A program made the position numbers and the translations under genes. Under the pieces are notes generated by a model. The model ran no database searches and was not told the DNA's origin. It saw only the letters and a list, made by a program, of their open reading frames with translations. From Candidatus Sulfotelmatobacter sp. (GTDB lineage Bacteria; Acidobacteriota; Terriglobia; Terriglobales; Acidobacteriaceae): a DNA stretch of 64,000 bases. This document shows, piece after piece, positions 1-8,400 of the stretch. Every line of letters begins with the position of its first letter. Positions within the stretch are counted from its first letter, which is position 1. Location: NCBI GenBank assembly GCA_017883385.1, contig JADGNQ010000001.1, forward strand, positions 124,001 through 188,000, written 5' to 3'.

Positions 1-38
1 CGCCCGGATTGGCCGACGGCGAGTGGACGACGATACGC

Positions 39-887
39 CTACGTCTTCGCGTTCTTGTGCATGTCCACCGTGCTCCAGGTTTTGTCCCCGGCGTGGCACA
101 GATTCTCCAGCGGGCAATCGGCGCACTTGGGTTTGCGGGCGATGCAGAGTCCGCGCCCGTGCCAGATGATCTGGTGCGAGAAGAGAATCCACTTCTCGCG
201 CGGGATGATGCGCATCAGATCCTGCTCGATTTTCTGCGGATCGTCCTGCTTCGTGAGTTCCAGGCGGCGCGAGATGCGGTGCACGTGTGTATCGACGACC
301 ACCCCCTCCGCTTTCTTGAACCACGAGCCGAGCACAACGTTGGCGGTTTTGCGGGCAACGCCGGGAAGGGTTAACAGCTTTTCCATGTCGTCCGGGACCT
401 GCCCGCCAAACTCCGCCACGACTCTCTTTGCCGCACCCACCACCGATTTGGATTTATTACGGAAGAATCCGGTGGAGCGCACATCTGGTTCCAGTTGTTC
501 TGGTTCGAGTGCGGCGAAGGCCTCCACCGTCGGATACTGGCGAAAGAGTTCAGGAGTCACGCGGTTGACGTTCACATCGGTCGACTGGGCGGAGAGGATC
601 GTAGCGACCAAGAGCTCCCACGCGCTGGAGTGGGTGAGGGCACAGGTCACAGCCGGGTAAAGCAGGTCGAGACGCTTCAGGATCTCAGTGACGCGCTCGG
701 GAGCTACGGGATTGTAGGCCTTCACCTTAGCGGCGGGAGCAGGCTTTGGCGCCGATTTCTGGCGCCCCTCCAGGGCTGCTGCCGAGGCGTTGCCTCGGCC
801 TGGACGGGCCGGAGTGCCCGTCCCCACACGAACTTTGTCTTGGCGTCCGGTTCGGGCGGGCTGGCGAGGGACTACTCCACGCGGCAT
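39..887 (-). CDS. nth: Endonuclease III (DNA glycosylase/AP lyase)
   Basis: Base-excision repair enzyme that removes oxidised pyrimidines and nicks the abasic site. The 282-residue product shows the helix-hairpin-helix LPGVARKTA with the catalytic lysine (about residue 180), the catalytic aspartate in VVVDTHVHR (about 199), and a C-terminal 4Fe-4S cluster of cysteines spaced C-x6-C-x2-C-x5-C (248, 255, 258, 264). I chose the ATG at 887 because AAGGAG lies just upstream; the frame stays open to 983 but without a ribosome site. About 60 basic, low-complexity residues precede the conserved core, an extension common in high-GC genomes. It stands alone, divergent from the small gene at 1045. Confidence 0.95.
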   Translation of the reverse strand: MPRGVVPRQPARTGRQDKVRVGTGTPARPGRGNASAAALEGRQKSAPKPAPAAKVKAYNPVAPERVTEILKRLDLLYPAVTCALTHSSAWELLVATILSAQSTDVNVNRVTPELFRQYPTVEAFAALEPEQLEPDVRSTGFFRNKSKSVVGAAKRVVAEFGGQVPDDMEKLLTLPGVARKTANVVLGSWFKKAEGVVVDTHVHRISRRLELTKQDDPQKIEQDLMRIIPREKWILFSHQIIWHGRGLCIARKPKCADCPLENLCHAGDKTWSTVDMHKNAKT

Positions 888-1044
888 GGGGTCTCCTTGG
901 GGCCAACATCTTAGCAGAGCGTGTCTTAACCCAGGGCGCCGAATGGCGACGCCGCGACTGGCCCTCGGTAACCGCCCTGGCATTTGACGCGTCCAAATGC
1001 CCCCGGTAGTCTAGAGGTAACCTCGTTAGAGTCAGGAAGACATC

Positions 1045-1269
1045 GTGGCAGTCAATTCCATCCAGCTCGGGCAAGTGTGGCGCAGCGACGCGGACGGCCA
1101 GGATTACCTGGTCACTAAGGTCTATAGCGAAGTCTTTACCCAGTTCGCCATGCTGCGGCCGGCGGGGATCACCGCTCCCGATGCACCCACCGTACGGATA
1201 AAAGTCGTCAAGACTCCCCAGGGCGCGACCCTCCCCGGCTACGCGTTTACTCAGGAAGGGTCGTTCTAG
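1045..1269 (+). CDS. Small conserved-looking hypothetical protein (74 aa)
   Basis: I do not recognise this family. It is a 74-residue soluble protein starting at GTG, with a purine-rich ribosome site (CAGGAAGA) directly upstream. There is no signal peptide or membrane segment. It opens with a beta-rich stretch around GQVWRSDADGQDYLV, which resembles small barrel-like bacterial proteins, but that is only an impression. It is divergent from nth, and a long inverted repeat separates it from the dedA-type gene downstream. Codon use and ribosome site support a real gene. Confidence 0.6.
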   Translation: MAVNSIQLGQVWRSDADGQDYLVTKVYSEVFTQFAMLRPAGITAPDAPTVRIKVVKTPQGATLPGYAFTQEGSF

Positions 1270-1311
1270 CTGCGGCCATATCTGCCGCGAATTTCCATTA
1301 CACTGGAATGC

Positions 1312-1394
1312 AAGTTCTCAGTTCTCGGTTCTCAGTTCTCAGCAAGAGCCCGTGGGGTTTAACTGAGAACTGAGAACCGACAACTGGGAACTGG
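1312..1394. repeat. Long inverted repeat built from GTTCTCA units
   Basis: Left arm 1312-1342 is a run of AGTTCTC units. Right arm 1361-1394 is nearly its reverse complement (about 28 of 30 positions), separated by about 18 nt. A transcript would fold into a long hairpin between the 74-aa gene and the DedA gene, ending just before the latter's start codon. Confidence 0.8.
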
Positions 1395-1399
1395 CTCCT

Positions 1400-2044
1400 A
1401 TGACTGAAAAACTTCTCGCAGTCCTGTTCGTCTTTATCAGCAAGGTCATCGCCGTGACCGGCTATGCTGGCATCACTCTTCTTATGGCGATTGAGTCGGC
1501 GTGCATTCCGCTGCCTTCCGAATTGATCATGCCCTTTGGCGGATACCTCGTGTTCCAGGGCACATTCAAACTGCTGTGGGTGGCGACGGCGGGCGCAATC
1601 GGCTGCAATCTGGGGTCGCTGATCGCCTATGAAATTGGATGCTATGGTGGCCGCCCCATGGTAGAGCGCTATGGCCGCTGGATTCTCATGGGACACCGCG
1701 AACTCGACTGGGCTGACCGCTTCTTCGCGCGCTGGGGATATCTGGCGGTTTTCATCGCCCGCCTCCTGCCCGTGGTCCGCACCTTCATCGCGCTGCCCGC
1801 AGGAGTGGCCCGCATGCCCCGCGGCCGCTTTCACCTCTACACGTTCCTGGGATCGTGGCCGTGGTGCCTCGGGCTGGCTTGGCTCGGCATGAAGCTGGGC
1901 GAGAACTGGCGCGAACTTGGAAAATACTTCCACAAGTTCGATGCTGTCATCGGCGTGGTGCTGGTAGCGGGCCTGGCGTGGTTTGTGTGGAGTCACTGGC
2001 AGAACCGGCTCAGCAGTCAGCCGTCAGCAGTCGGCCGTCCATAA
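1400..2044 (+). CDS. DedA-family membrane protein
   Basis: A 214-residue integral membrane protein of the DedA/SNARE-associated family, implicated in lipid flipping (undecaprenyl phosphate or phospholipid) and membrane homeostasis. It carries the family's acidic-proline motif ESACIPLPSE near residue 33 and the arginine-rich loop FIARLLPVVRTF followed by PAGVARMP, with several hydrophobic helices and a final helix around 183-200. The last residues (SSQPSAVGRP) are encoded by a CAGCAGTCAGCC-type simple repeat that looks like intergenic repeat DNA read into the gene. The start lies directly after the 1312-1394 inverted repeat, so the ribosome site is poor. The substrate cannot be inferred. Confidence 0.88.
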   Translation: MTEKLLAVLFVFISKVIAVTGYAGITLLMAIESACIPLPSELIMPFGGYLVFQGTFKLLWVATAGAIGCNLGSLIAYEIGCYGGRPMVERYGRWILMGHRELDWADRFFARWGYLAVFIARLLPVVRTFIALPAGVARMPRGRFHLYTFLGSWPWCLGLAWLGMKLGENWRELGKYFHKFDAVIGVVLVAGLAWFVWSHWQNRLSSQPSAVGRP

Positions 2045-2075
2045 GCGCTGTGCCGCTCTTATCGCGGAAGTCAAC

Positions 2076-2675
2076 TTACTCCAGCAAGTTCCGCGAAATT
2101 GAGTTTACTGAGCGCTGTTTGCGTGGGCTTGTGCCTTTGCTTCGTCTCTGTGCCAAGAGTGCCGGAAATATCCCCCACGCCGTAGCCCCGTCGAGTGGTG
2201 GCGTGGGAAGCAAGTTGAAAGCCGCGACTCCCAGGCTAAAGAAGCCGAGAATTACGAAGAGCATATTCAGGGCTTCAAAGCGCGAGTAACCAAACACCGC
2301 AACCCAAGCTACGAGGGGAGTGGCGATTACGGCTTGCGCCAGCACGCCCGCCCAGGCGATCACGCAGTGGTCAACACGCGACCAGGGCGTTCCAAATCGC
2401 GTGACGCCAAAAATGGGATAGAGCTCAATCGAGAAGACGGGGCATCCCAAGCGTTGAGCCGCGATCAAATGTCCGGTCTCGTGAACTAGCAGCACTCCCC
2501 AGTACGCCGCCAAGCCCAGGATGGTTAATCCCGGGCGCCTTATGACTCCTGCCAGGATCACCGCAGCTACGAGGAAGACGGTCCAGTGCACATACGTATC
2601 GACACCGCGGATCTGCCCTATCTTCGTCTTCTTGTCGAACCTGATCGGATTTGCGAATTTGAACAGCGGAGGCAC
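2076..2675 (-). CDS. M50-family intramembrane zinc metalloprotease
   Basis: Site-2-protease-like membrane peptidase of 199 residues. The zinc site is HETGH within a hydrophobic helix, and the second catalytic element is LPTPPLDG (NPDG-like) near the C-terminus. There are about five hydrophobic segments and no PDZ or CBS domain, so it is the short type of the family. The start is GTG at 2675. The C-terminal tail after the LDG motif is short and basic. It is convergent with the DedA gene (31 nt between stops) and shares its strand with the DUF4440 gene upstream, 30 nt away, so the two may be cotranscribed. The substrate is unknown. Confidence 0.85.
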   Translation of the reverse strand: MPPLFKFANPIRFDKKTKIGQIRGVDTYVHWTVFLVAAVILAGVIRRPGLTILGLAAYWGVLLVHETGHLIAAQRLGCPVFSIELYPIFGVTRFGTPWSRVDHCVIAWAGVLAQAVIATPLVAWVAVFGYSRFEALNMLFVILGFFSLGVAAFNLLPTPPLDGATAWGIFPALLAQRRSKGTSPRKQRSVNSISRNLLE

Positions 2676-2705
2676 GTTCTGATCTTCTGACGAAATTTGA
2701 AGTTG

Positions 2706-3122
2706 CTATTCTAGCAGCGGCCCTCCGGAGTGCTCCTTGAAGTCCCCGCACTGCTTCGCCAGTTGTGATCCCACGATCTGCCACTTTCCATCACGCTTCA
2801 TCACGACATCCATGTACACGTAGCGAACAAGGAAGCGCTTTCCGTCCCGCTCGACTACATCGTTCTCCGATCCGTGAACGACGGCCACGTCGTCCCGCAA
2901 TATGCGAATGCGGCGCCCGGTCGAGACCATCGAGACAAACCGAATCGCGCCGGACTGAAGATGATTGATCACGTCCTGCTTAGTGGAGAGCTTGCCTGAT
3001 TCGTCATACTGAACGTAATCGTCGGCAAAGATGCGCGACAACTCCCCAACGTCGCCAGCGACCAGAGCGCGATCGCCGTCTTCAAAGAGTCTCAGAATTT
3101 GCTGTTCGTCGCTCAGTTCCAT
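2706..3122 (-). CDS. SnoaL-like/DUF4440 (NTF2-fold) protein
   Basis: A 138-residue cytosolic protein with the NTF2-like cone fold of the DUF4440/SnoaL group: an opening alpha-helical segment (DEQQILRLFEDGDRALVAGD), the typical FADDYVQYDESG turn, and the closing strand RDGKWQIVGSQ. Members include small enzymes and ligand-binding proteins; no catalytic pair is obvious here. I chose ATG at 3122 over the adjacent TTG. It lies upstream of the M50 protease on the same strand, but nothing links the two functionally. Confidence 0.8.
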   Translation of the reverse strand: MELSDEQQILRLFEDGDRALVAGDVGELSRIFADDYVQYDESGKLSTKQDVINHLQSGAIRFVSMVSTGRRIRILRDDVAVVHGSENDVVERDGKRFLVRYVYMDVVMKRDGKWQIVGSQLAKQCGDFKEHSGGPLLE

Positions 3123-3156
3123 CAATCAATCTACCTTCATGGCTAGAAACCATACT

Positions 3157-3216
3157 TGTCATTCTGAGCGGAGTGGCCGATCGCGAAGCGAACGGCCACG
3201 CAGTCGAAGAATCCCT
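3157..3216. repeat. Dispersed intergenic repeat (TGTCATTCTGAGCG family)
   Basis: Begins TGTCATTCTGAGCG and ends GAAGAATCCCT. It is interrupted internally by a GGCCGATCGCGAAGCGAACGGCC hairpin-like stretch. Related copies lie at 53705, 54582 and 60963. Confidence 0.7.
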
Positions 3217-3332
3217 AGCGCTCAAGCACGGCAACCGCGCCGGCCGGGAGTTCTCAGAAATCCGCCAAGCCTATTGATGCTAACCGCCGCTTGGTGTACA
3301 AGCAAAAAGCACCCACTCCGAGGAGGATCCAC

Positions 3333-3791
3333 GTGATTCCCATGCGCCGCATTCTCGCCGCCTTGCTGTTCATCACTATCGCCGTCCCCATCGCTTCAAA
3401 CGCCCAGTCTGCTCCCGGTGCGTCCGACAAGCCCTTCGTCGTCGAGTACTACTACAAAACGAAATGGGGCCACGCGGAAGAATTCCTCAAGCTCTTCAAG
3501 AAGAACCACTATCCGCTGCTAAAAAAGGAAGTCGAGATGGGGCGGATGGCCAAGGTCTGGATGGATCAGCCCCGCTACCACACGACCGAAGACGGCCGCT
3601 GGGATTTCCGTGTGACCATCGTCTTCAAGAACGCCATCGTCGCCAACGAGGCGTTCGACGAAGACGCGTTGAAGAAGCAACTCTGGCCAGACCAGGAAAC
3701 GTACATCCGCGAAGAGCAGCGACGTTTCGAAATCCTCGATGCGCACTGGGATTTGCCGCTCAAGAGCGTGGACTTGGAGGCGAAACCCTAA
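3333..3791 (+). CDS. Secreted protein of unknown function
   Basis: About 152 residues with an N-terminal signal peptide (MRRILAALLFITIAVPIASNA, cleavage probably after NAQ). GTG at 3333 is favoured because AGGAGG ends 6 nt before it; ATG at 3342 is the alternative and leaves the mature protein unchanged. The mature part is rich in aromatic and charged residues, including a YYYKTKWGHAEEFLKLFKKN stretch that resembles dimeric alpha-beta barrel proteins. No catalytic motif is recognised. It is convergent with the SDR at 3856. Confidence 0.75.
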   Translation: MIPMRRILAALLFITIAVPIASNAQSAPGASDKPFVVEYYYKTKWGHAEEFLKLFKKNHYPLLKKEVEMGRMAKVWMDQPRYHTTEDGRWDFRVTIVFKNAIVANEAFDEDALKKQLWPDQETYIREEQRRFEILDAHWDLPLKSVDLEAKP

Positions 3792-3799
3792 AGGCTTTC

Positions 3800-3856
3800 A
3801 ACCACAGAGGACGCTGAGGACACAGAGAGAGCTTTTTCGTCCGTGTCCGCTGAGGT
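3800..3856. repeat. Dispersed repeat of the ACCACAGAGGAC / GTCC..GTGGTT family
   Basis: AACCACAGAGGACGCTGAGG followed by a related stretch in the opposite sense, filling the gap between two convergent genes. Relatives occur at 33803, 53752, 57491, 61119 and 61738. Confidence 0.65.
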
Positions 3857-4707
3857 TAAGTGGCTTGGTCAATCTTCAGGAAATTCGCTACCAACTTCTC
3901 GTGCCATTTCCAGGGCAAGATGCGCTTCATCGCAAGCTGGATCTTGGCGTCGCGCCCGGCCAGGTAGCGCAGCTTGGGATTGGGATTCAGTGCGATGGCG
4001 GCGATAAGCCGCGCCACTTCGATCGGATCGCGTTTGGGGAGCTTCTCAATCGTAGACCGCATGCGCAGGCTACGCTGAATGTTGGGCGATGTCTGCTTCG
4101 TCGCTTGCTCTCCCATGACCGCGCCGCGCGTCCAGATGTCGGTCTGAAATGCACCCGGTTCCACCAGCACAATCTTGATACCTAGCGAATTAACCTCAAG
4201 CCGCAATGATTCGCTCCATCCCTCGAGCGCGTGCTTCGACGCAGAATAACTGCTCACGGTGACCGACCCATGCAACCCCGCGATTGACGAGACTTGGATG
4301 ACGTGTCCGGAGTGCTGCTGCCGCATGGTGCGCAGCGCGGCTTTGGTCATCGCCACAGCACCGAAGAAGTTTGTCTCGAACTGCAGGCGCAACTCGTCGA
4401 GCTTGATGTCTTCCGCAAATCCGGCCACAGCGAATCCCGCATTGTTGACCAGAACGTCCAGTTGCCCGTAGTCGCGAACCACGGTGTCGACGAAGTCCTG
4501 TATCGCGTCAAACTGTGTGACATCGAGTGCACGCACCTCGATCTTCGCGGCGACTCCTGCCGCCGCCACAGCCTGATCGAGTCGGTTGCGGCGGCCAAGA
4601 TCGCGCATGGTAGCCACCACGCGGAATCCCGCTTTGGCCAGTTCGATGGAGGTCAGCAATCCGAAACCGCTGGAGGCGCCGGTGATGAGTGCGACTTTGT
4701 CAGCCAT
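3856..4707 (-). CDS. Short-chain dehydrogenase/reductase
   Basis: Classical SDR oxidoreductase, 283 residues, with an NAD(P)-binding Rossmann fold: TGASSGFG cofactor loop near residue 9, the LDVT acidic segment, NNAG near 88, a catalytic serine in QVSSIAG, and the YSASK tyrosine-lysine pair. The basic residues after the glycine loop (TMRDLGRR) suggest an NADP preference. The C-terminal extension beyond residue 250 resembles the SDRs annotated as oxidoreductases or retinol-dehydrogenase-like. The substrate cannot be inferred. It is monocistronic, divergent from the small membrane peptide gene at 4823. Confidence 0.9.
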   Translation of the reverse strand: MADKVALITGASSGFGLLTSIELAKAGFRVVATMRDLGRRNRLDQAVAAAGVAAKIEVRALDVTQFDAIQDFVDTVVRDYGQLDVLVNNAGFAVAGFAEDIKLDELRLQFETNFFGAVAMTKAALRTMRQQHSGHVIQVSSIAGLHGSVTVSSYSASKHALEGWSESLRLEVNSLGIKIVLVEPGAFQTDIWTRGAVMGEQATKQTSPNIQRSLRMRSTIEKLPKRDPIEVARLIAAIALNPNPKLRYLAGRDAKIQLAMKRILPWKWHEKLVANFLKIDQAT

Positions 4708-4822
4708 GGAAATGGTGTAACACAGGCCGGCAAAAAACAGGAGCCAGAGGCTTCAAACAGTGGCAAAATAGGATTAGATAGGCTGCTCCGTTGGCACTCG
4801 AAGCGCGTGCGAAGGAGGCTTT

Positions 4823-4957
4823 ATGCTGGCCACAAGACATCGTCTGACGCGGAATCCGTACTTTCATTTTCACCCACTGCACACCCTCTTCTCCCTGGTC
4901 GGTACTTTGCTCCTGTTTGGGCTGCTGGGCTGGTTTCTAGCTGTGCCAGCCCGTTAG
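4823..4957 (+). CDS. 44-residue single-pass membrane peptide
   Basis: A short gene with a strong ribosome site (AAGGAGG, 4 nt before ATG). It encodes a basic N-terminus (MLATRHRLTRNPYFHFHP) followed by one hydrophobic helix of about 20 residues rich in Leu, Gly and Phe, ending VPAR and stop TAG. The topology would be N-in. I do not recognise it, and no domain can be expected at this size. The ribosome site and clean amphipathic-to-hydrophobic layout make it a credible small protein. It sits divergently from the SDR and about 250 nt before the GAF-ANTAR gene. Confidence 0.55.
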   Translation: MLATRHRLTRNPYFHFHPLHTLFSLVGTLLLFGLLGWFLAVPAR

Positions 4958-5203
4958 TCAGGCCTGCGGGCAAGACGCTGCTCCTGGGTAGGCTGCGATG
5001 ATCGGGCCGCGATCAGTGTGGCTTTAGCCTTGGCGGTACGAGTCTTTCCTCCCGGTGCTCGCGTGCTCCAGTCCATCCGCAATCCGATGCGCGAACTTCG
5101 CAAAAGATGTTAAACGTTGGTAACAATTGCGACGGAAATCCTTTATCGCGATCATCGAAATTTGGAATTAGACATAATCTCTACAAGATCGATAATGTAA
5201 CCC

Positions 5204-5926
5204 ATGGACCCCTTTATTTCTGTTGAGGACTCACATGTTGATGTACTCCACGAAATCAGCGTCCGCCTGGGTACGGCGGACGGATTTCACGAAGTTCTGA
5301 GCCGCGTTGTCGAATTTGCCTCTGCCCTGGTGAAATGCGATTCGTGCCTGATCTATGTGCTCGAAGGCGATGAACTCGTGCTGCGAGCTTCGAAGAACCC
5401 GCATCCCGACGTTGTCGACCGCCTGAAATTGCGCGTCGGACAAGGCATTACGGGATGGGTGGCAGAGCACCGCGAGCCGGTGGCTATTCCGGAGAAGGCC
5501 GCGCAGGACCCGCGCTTCCAATTCTTCCATGAGTTGCCCGAGGACAGTTACGAGGCGTTTCTCTCCGTGCCTCTGATGTGCCGTGGACGCGTGGTGGGCG
5601 TCATCAACCTGCAGCACAGCCAGCACCATGTTTACCGCAGGCGTGAGATTCGGATGATTTCCACCGTAGGCTTTCTGGTCGGCGCGGAAATTGAGCTGGC
5701 GCGGCTCGAGGATGCCAACTCCACACTCGCCGAGCAGTTGCAGACCAGGAAGATCGTCGAGCGGGCTAAGGGCATTCTGCAGCGCGATCTGGGATTGAAC
5801 GAAGAGCAAGCCTACCTCGCCCTGCAACGGCAGAGCCGGCAGAAGCGCAAGCCGATGAAGGAGATTGCCGAAGCGATCGTGCTGAGCGACGAAGTAAGAG
5901 GAAATTCGCAGGTGCAACCGGCCTAG
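5204..5926 (+). CDS. GAF-ANTAR transcription antitermination regulator
   Basis: A 240-residue one-component regulator. An N-terminal GAF sensor domain (about 20-165; VGQGITGWVAEHREP and FLSVPLMCRGRVVGVINLQ are typical) is joined by a helix to a C-terminal ANTAR domain (about 178-235; QTRKIVERAKGILQRDLGLN is the diagnostic helix). ANTAR proteins bind paired hairpins in nascent RNA and prevent termination. Here the sensory input is the GAF domain rather than a phosphorylated receiver, and no histidine kinase is adjacent. The gene is monocistronic, with a hairpin terminator shared with the convergent gene at 6039. No Shine-Dalgarno sequence is evident before ATG. Confidence 0.9.
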   Translation: MDPFISVEDSHVDVLHEISVRLGTADGFHEVLSRVVEFASALVKCDSCLIYVLEGDELVLRASKNPHPDVVDRLKLRVGQGITGWVAEHREPVAIPEKAAQDPRFQFFHELPEDSYEAFLSVPLMCRGRVVGVINLQHSQHHVYRRREIRMISTVGFLVGAEIELARLEDANSTLAEQLQTRKIVERAKGILQRDLGLNEEQAYLALQRQSRQKRKPMKEIAEAIVLSDEVRGNSQVQPA

Positions 5927-5986
5927 ACGCTGCCGAACAATCTCCTCACAAGTTCGGCCAAGCAGATTCAACTACAAAACAACCAA

Positions 5987-6014
5987 GGGCGGATACCCGG
6001 TCCGGTATCCGCCC
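5987..6014. terminator. Hairpin between convergent genes
   Basis: Perfect 11-bp stem: GGGCGGATACC (5987-5997) and GGTATCCGCCC (6004-6014) around a 6-nt loop. It lies between two convergent stop codons and is the likely bidirectional terminator, although no T-run follows on the plus strand. Confidence 0.65.
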
Positions 6015-6038
6015 TCGACTTTGGGGACAGCGGAGTAA

Positions 6039-6473
6039 CTACTGAGCCGATGCCGGGGGCATAGTTGTAGTCCTCGCCATCTGTTTCTCCGTGGCTTGCG
6101 ACGGCACCGCGAAATTCAGCGTGATGCCGAACTCAGGCAATTGCATGGCGCTGACATAGCTGCCCTCAGGTGTGGTTCGCAGGACAAGCCGGCTGGGATC
6201 CGAAGGCTTGGCCTCGTCAGCGTCGTGCACCATGAGCAGGAAACCGGTGCGCGCGCCGCTGAGTTTGCTCAGCGTCAAAAGCCCCGCGACGCCGTCGGAG
6301 TCGAGCGAGAAACGGTAATCTCCGGCGGGGACCAGGGCATTCTGCCAGTGAACGTCATGCGTGAGGGTGAACTTGCCGTGCGCCTTTTCCTGCGCGGATG
6401 CCAGGCTGGGTGCGAAATTCAGACTGGTTGCCGCCAGCAATGTGGCGTAAACGAATTTGCGAATCGAAGTCAT
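6039..6473 (-). CDS. Secreted hypothetical protein
   Basis: A 144-residue exported protein of unknown function. The signal peptide MTSIRKFVYATLLAATSLNF...SLASAQ ends in an AxA-type site near residue 27. The mature part is a compact beta-rich domain with phrases seen often in acidobacterial secreted proteins (HWQNALVPAGDYRFSLDSDG, FLLMVHDADE). AGAAGGAG lies upstream of the ATG. It is convergent with the ANTAR gene and appears monocistronic. No catalytic residues are recognised. Confidence 0.8.
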   Translation of the reverse strand: MTSIRKFVYATLLAATSLNFAPSLASAQEKAHGKFTLTHDVHWQNALVPAGDYRFSLDSDGVAGLLTLSKLSGARTGFLLMVHDADEAKPSDPSRLVLRTTPEGSYVSAMQLPEFGITLNFAVPSQATEKQMARTTTMPPASAQ

Positions 6474-6973
6474 GGAATCTCCTTCTGCTCCTCGTAAGGA
6501 AGAGCGTGTCTGAAGAGCACGCTACCCGCGCAATGCCGGGCGGCGTGGGCTCAGATTGTGGTGGAGATCAACGAGGTCAGGAATTTTGCGAATGCCGCTT
6601 CAGGGCCGACATGCAAACATCAGCTTCGCGGGACCGGCTGCTGAGCTGGGTGCGAAGTAAGTTCATTGTGCAGGAAGCTGAGGTGAGAGTCCAATGGAAA
6701 TAATCGATCAGAACGATTCGCGCGCTGGTGACTGTAGTAGCACCCTTTATGGAAATGCTCATGTGGCGCCAGCGGATTCCGCCGGCTCGCCTGGGCAAAG
6801 TCGGGCGATGCCGCAACGCCGCCCCCAGCGTCTCTCCGCTCAATGACCAAGTGACGCTGTTGAAGTGAGATTCTCCGCATTTGGCCGCTCTCGTTTGCAA
6901 AACTCCTGCCCGATACGAGAACATACAAGGTTTGTACATCCATCCTGATTCTTACTGAGGAAGCGGCCAATCT
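6474..6973. other. 500-bp intergenic region between divergent genes
   Basis: It holds the promoters for the secreted protein (minus) and the inositol-phosphate synthase (plus). Visible elements are a short inverted repeat AGCGTG..CACGCT near 6506-6526 and a 13-bp palindrome TACAAGGTTTGTA at 6924-6936, about 38 nt before the synthase start, a possible operator. GAGGAAG at 6957-6963 is the ribosome site. I see no convincing coding sequence or -35/-10 pair. Confidence 0.5.
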
Positions 6974-8377
6974 ATGGCGACACGGCAGAAGTCGGCAAAG
7001 GCGAAGACAGCTCGAGTCGAAGTAGTGGAAAAGAAGGCGGAAGGGAAGTCGCGTTCCAAACACAACGGCACCATTGATCCCGCTAAGGGCAAGCTCGGCG
7101 TGATGATCCCCGGCATGGGAGCTGTGGCGACGACGTTCGTCGCCGGCGTCGAGGCGATTCGCAAAGGCCTGGCGAAGCCCATCGGCTCGATGACGCAGAT
7201 GGGAACCGTGCGCCTGGGCAAGCGCACCGACGGACGTTCTCCCAAAGTGAAGGAATTCGTGCCGCTGGCAGGACTCGACGACCTGGTTTTCACCGGCTGG
7301 GACATTTTCGAAGACAATATGTATGAGGCCGCGTCTAACGCGGGTGTGCTCGACTACCGCCTCCTCGAGCAGTTGAAGCCGTTTCTTTCTTCGGTGAGGC
7401 CGCGGGCGGCGGTGTTCGATCACAACTACGTCAAGAAGATCGACGGGCCCAACGTGAAGAAGGGCAAAACGAAGATGGATCTCGCCGAGCAGCTACGCGA
7501 CGACATCCGCGACTTCAAGAAGACGAGCGGAGCCAGTCGGCTGATCACCATGTGGTGCGGCTCGACGGAATCGTACATCGAGGCGACCGCGGCGCATCAG
7601 TCGGTGAAGTCGTTCGAGAAGGCCATGCGTGAGAACGACGAACTGATTGCGCCGTCCATGATCTACGCCTACGCGTCTTTGATGGAAGGTGTGCCGTTCG
7701 CCAATGGCGCGCCGAATCTGACGGTCGACCTGCCCGTAATGCTGGAGCTGTCGCGCAAGAACGAAGCCCCCATCTGCGGAAAAGATTTCAAGACAGGCCA
7801 GACGCTCATGAAGACGGTTCTGGCTCCGGCTTTCAAGGCGCGACTTCTGGGCCTGAGCGGGTGGTATTCGACCAACATCCTGGGCAACCGCGACGGTGAA
7901 GTGCTCGATGATCCCGGCTCGTTTAAAACTAAGGAAGAGTCGAAGCTGGGCGTGCTGGAACACATTCTTCAGCCCGCACTGTACCCCGAACTCTACGGCA
8001 ACATCTTCCACAAGGTTCGCATTAATTATTATCCGCCTCGTGGCGATAACAAAGAAGGTTGGGATAACATCGACATCTTTGGATGGCTCGGCTATCCCAT
8101 GCAGATCAAAGTCGATTTCCTGTGCCGCGATTCGATTCTCGCGGCCCCGATCGTGCTCGACCTCGTGCTGTTCCTCGATCTCGCGAAGCGGTGTTCCGGA
8201 CTGCGCGGGTTGGGGATTCAGGAGTGGTTAAGCTTTTACTTTAAGTCTCCTATGACGGCGCCCGGGCTGTATCCCGAGCATGATCTCTTCATTCAGTTGA
8301 TGAAACTGAAGAACACACTGCGGCACCTGAAAGGCGAGGAACTGATCACGCACCTGGGGCTGGAGTACTACGACTGA
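6974..8377 (+). CDS. ino1: myo-Inositol-1-phosphate synthase
   Basis: Converts glucose-6-phosphate to inositol-1-phosphate using bound NAD, feeding inositol phospholipids or osmolytes. The 467-residue product has the Rossmann start GVMIPGMGAVATTFVAG after a Lys-rich extension of about 40 residues, then the family signatures NGAPNLTVDLP, GKDFKTGQTLMKT and the SWYSTNILGN-like segment GWYSTNILGNRDG. Length suits the prokaryotic/archaeal-type enzyme. The start has a clear GAGGAAG site. It is monocistronic, followed by a strong intrinsic terminator. No inositol monophosphatase or phosphatidylinositol synthase lies nearby. Confidence 0.93.
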   Translation: MATRQKSAKAKTARVEVVEKKAEGKSRSKHNGTIDPAKGKLGVMIPGMGAVATTFVAGVEAIRKGLAKPIGSMTQMGTVRLGKRTDGRSPKVKEFVPLAGLDDLVFTGWDIFEDNMYEAASNAGVLDYRLLEQLKPFLSSVRPRAAVFDHNYVKKIDGPNVKKGKTKMDLAEQLRDDIRDFKKTSGASRLITMWCGSTESYIEATAAHQSVKSFEKAMRENDELIAPSMIYAYASLMEGVPFANGAPNLTVDLPVMLELSRKNEAPICGKDFKTGQTLMKTVLAPAFKARLLGLSGWYSTNILGNRDGEVLDDPGSFKTKEESKLGVLEHILQPALYPELYGNIFHKVRINYYPPRGDNKEGWDNIDIFGWLGYPMQIKVDFLCRDSILAAPIVLDLVLFLDLAKRCSGLRGLGIQEWLSFYFKSPMTAPGLYPEHDLFIQLMKLKNTLRHLKGEELITHLGLEYYD

Positions 8378-8400
8378 GATTGTGTGCCTGAGTTCACGTG

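Noticed and set aside
1003-1045. tRNA-like string GGTAGTCTAGAGGTAACC before the 74-aa gene
   Set aside because: It resembles a D-arm by eye but has no acceptor stem, anticodon arm or T-loop; it is the leader of the small gene.
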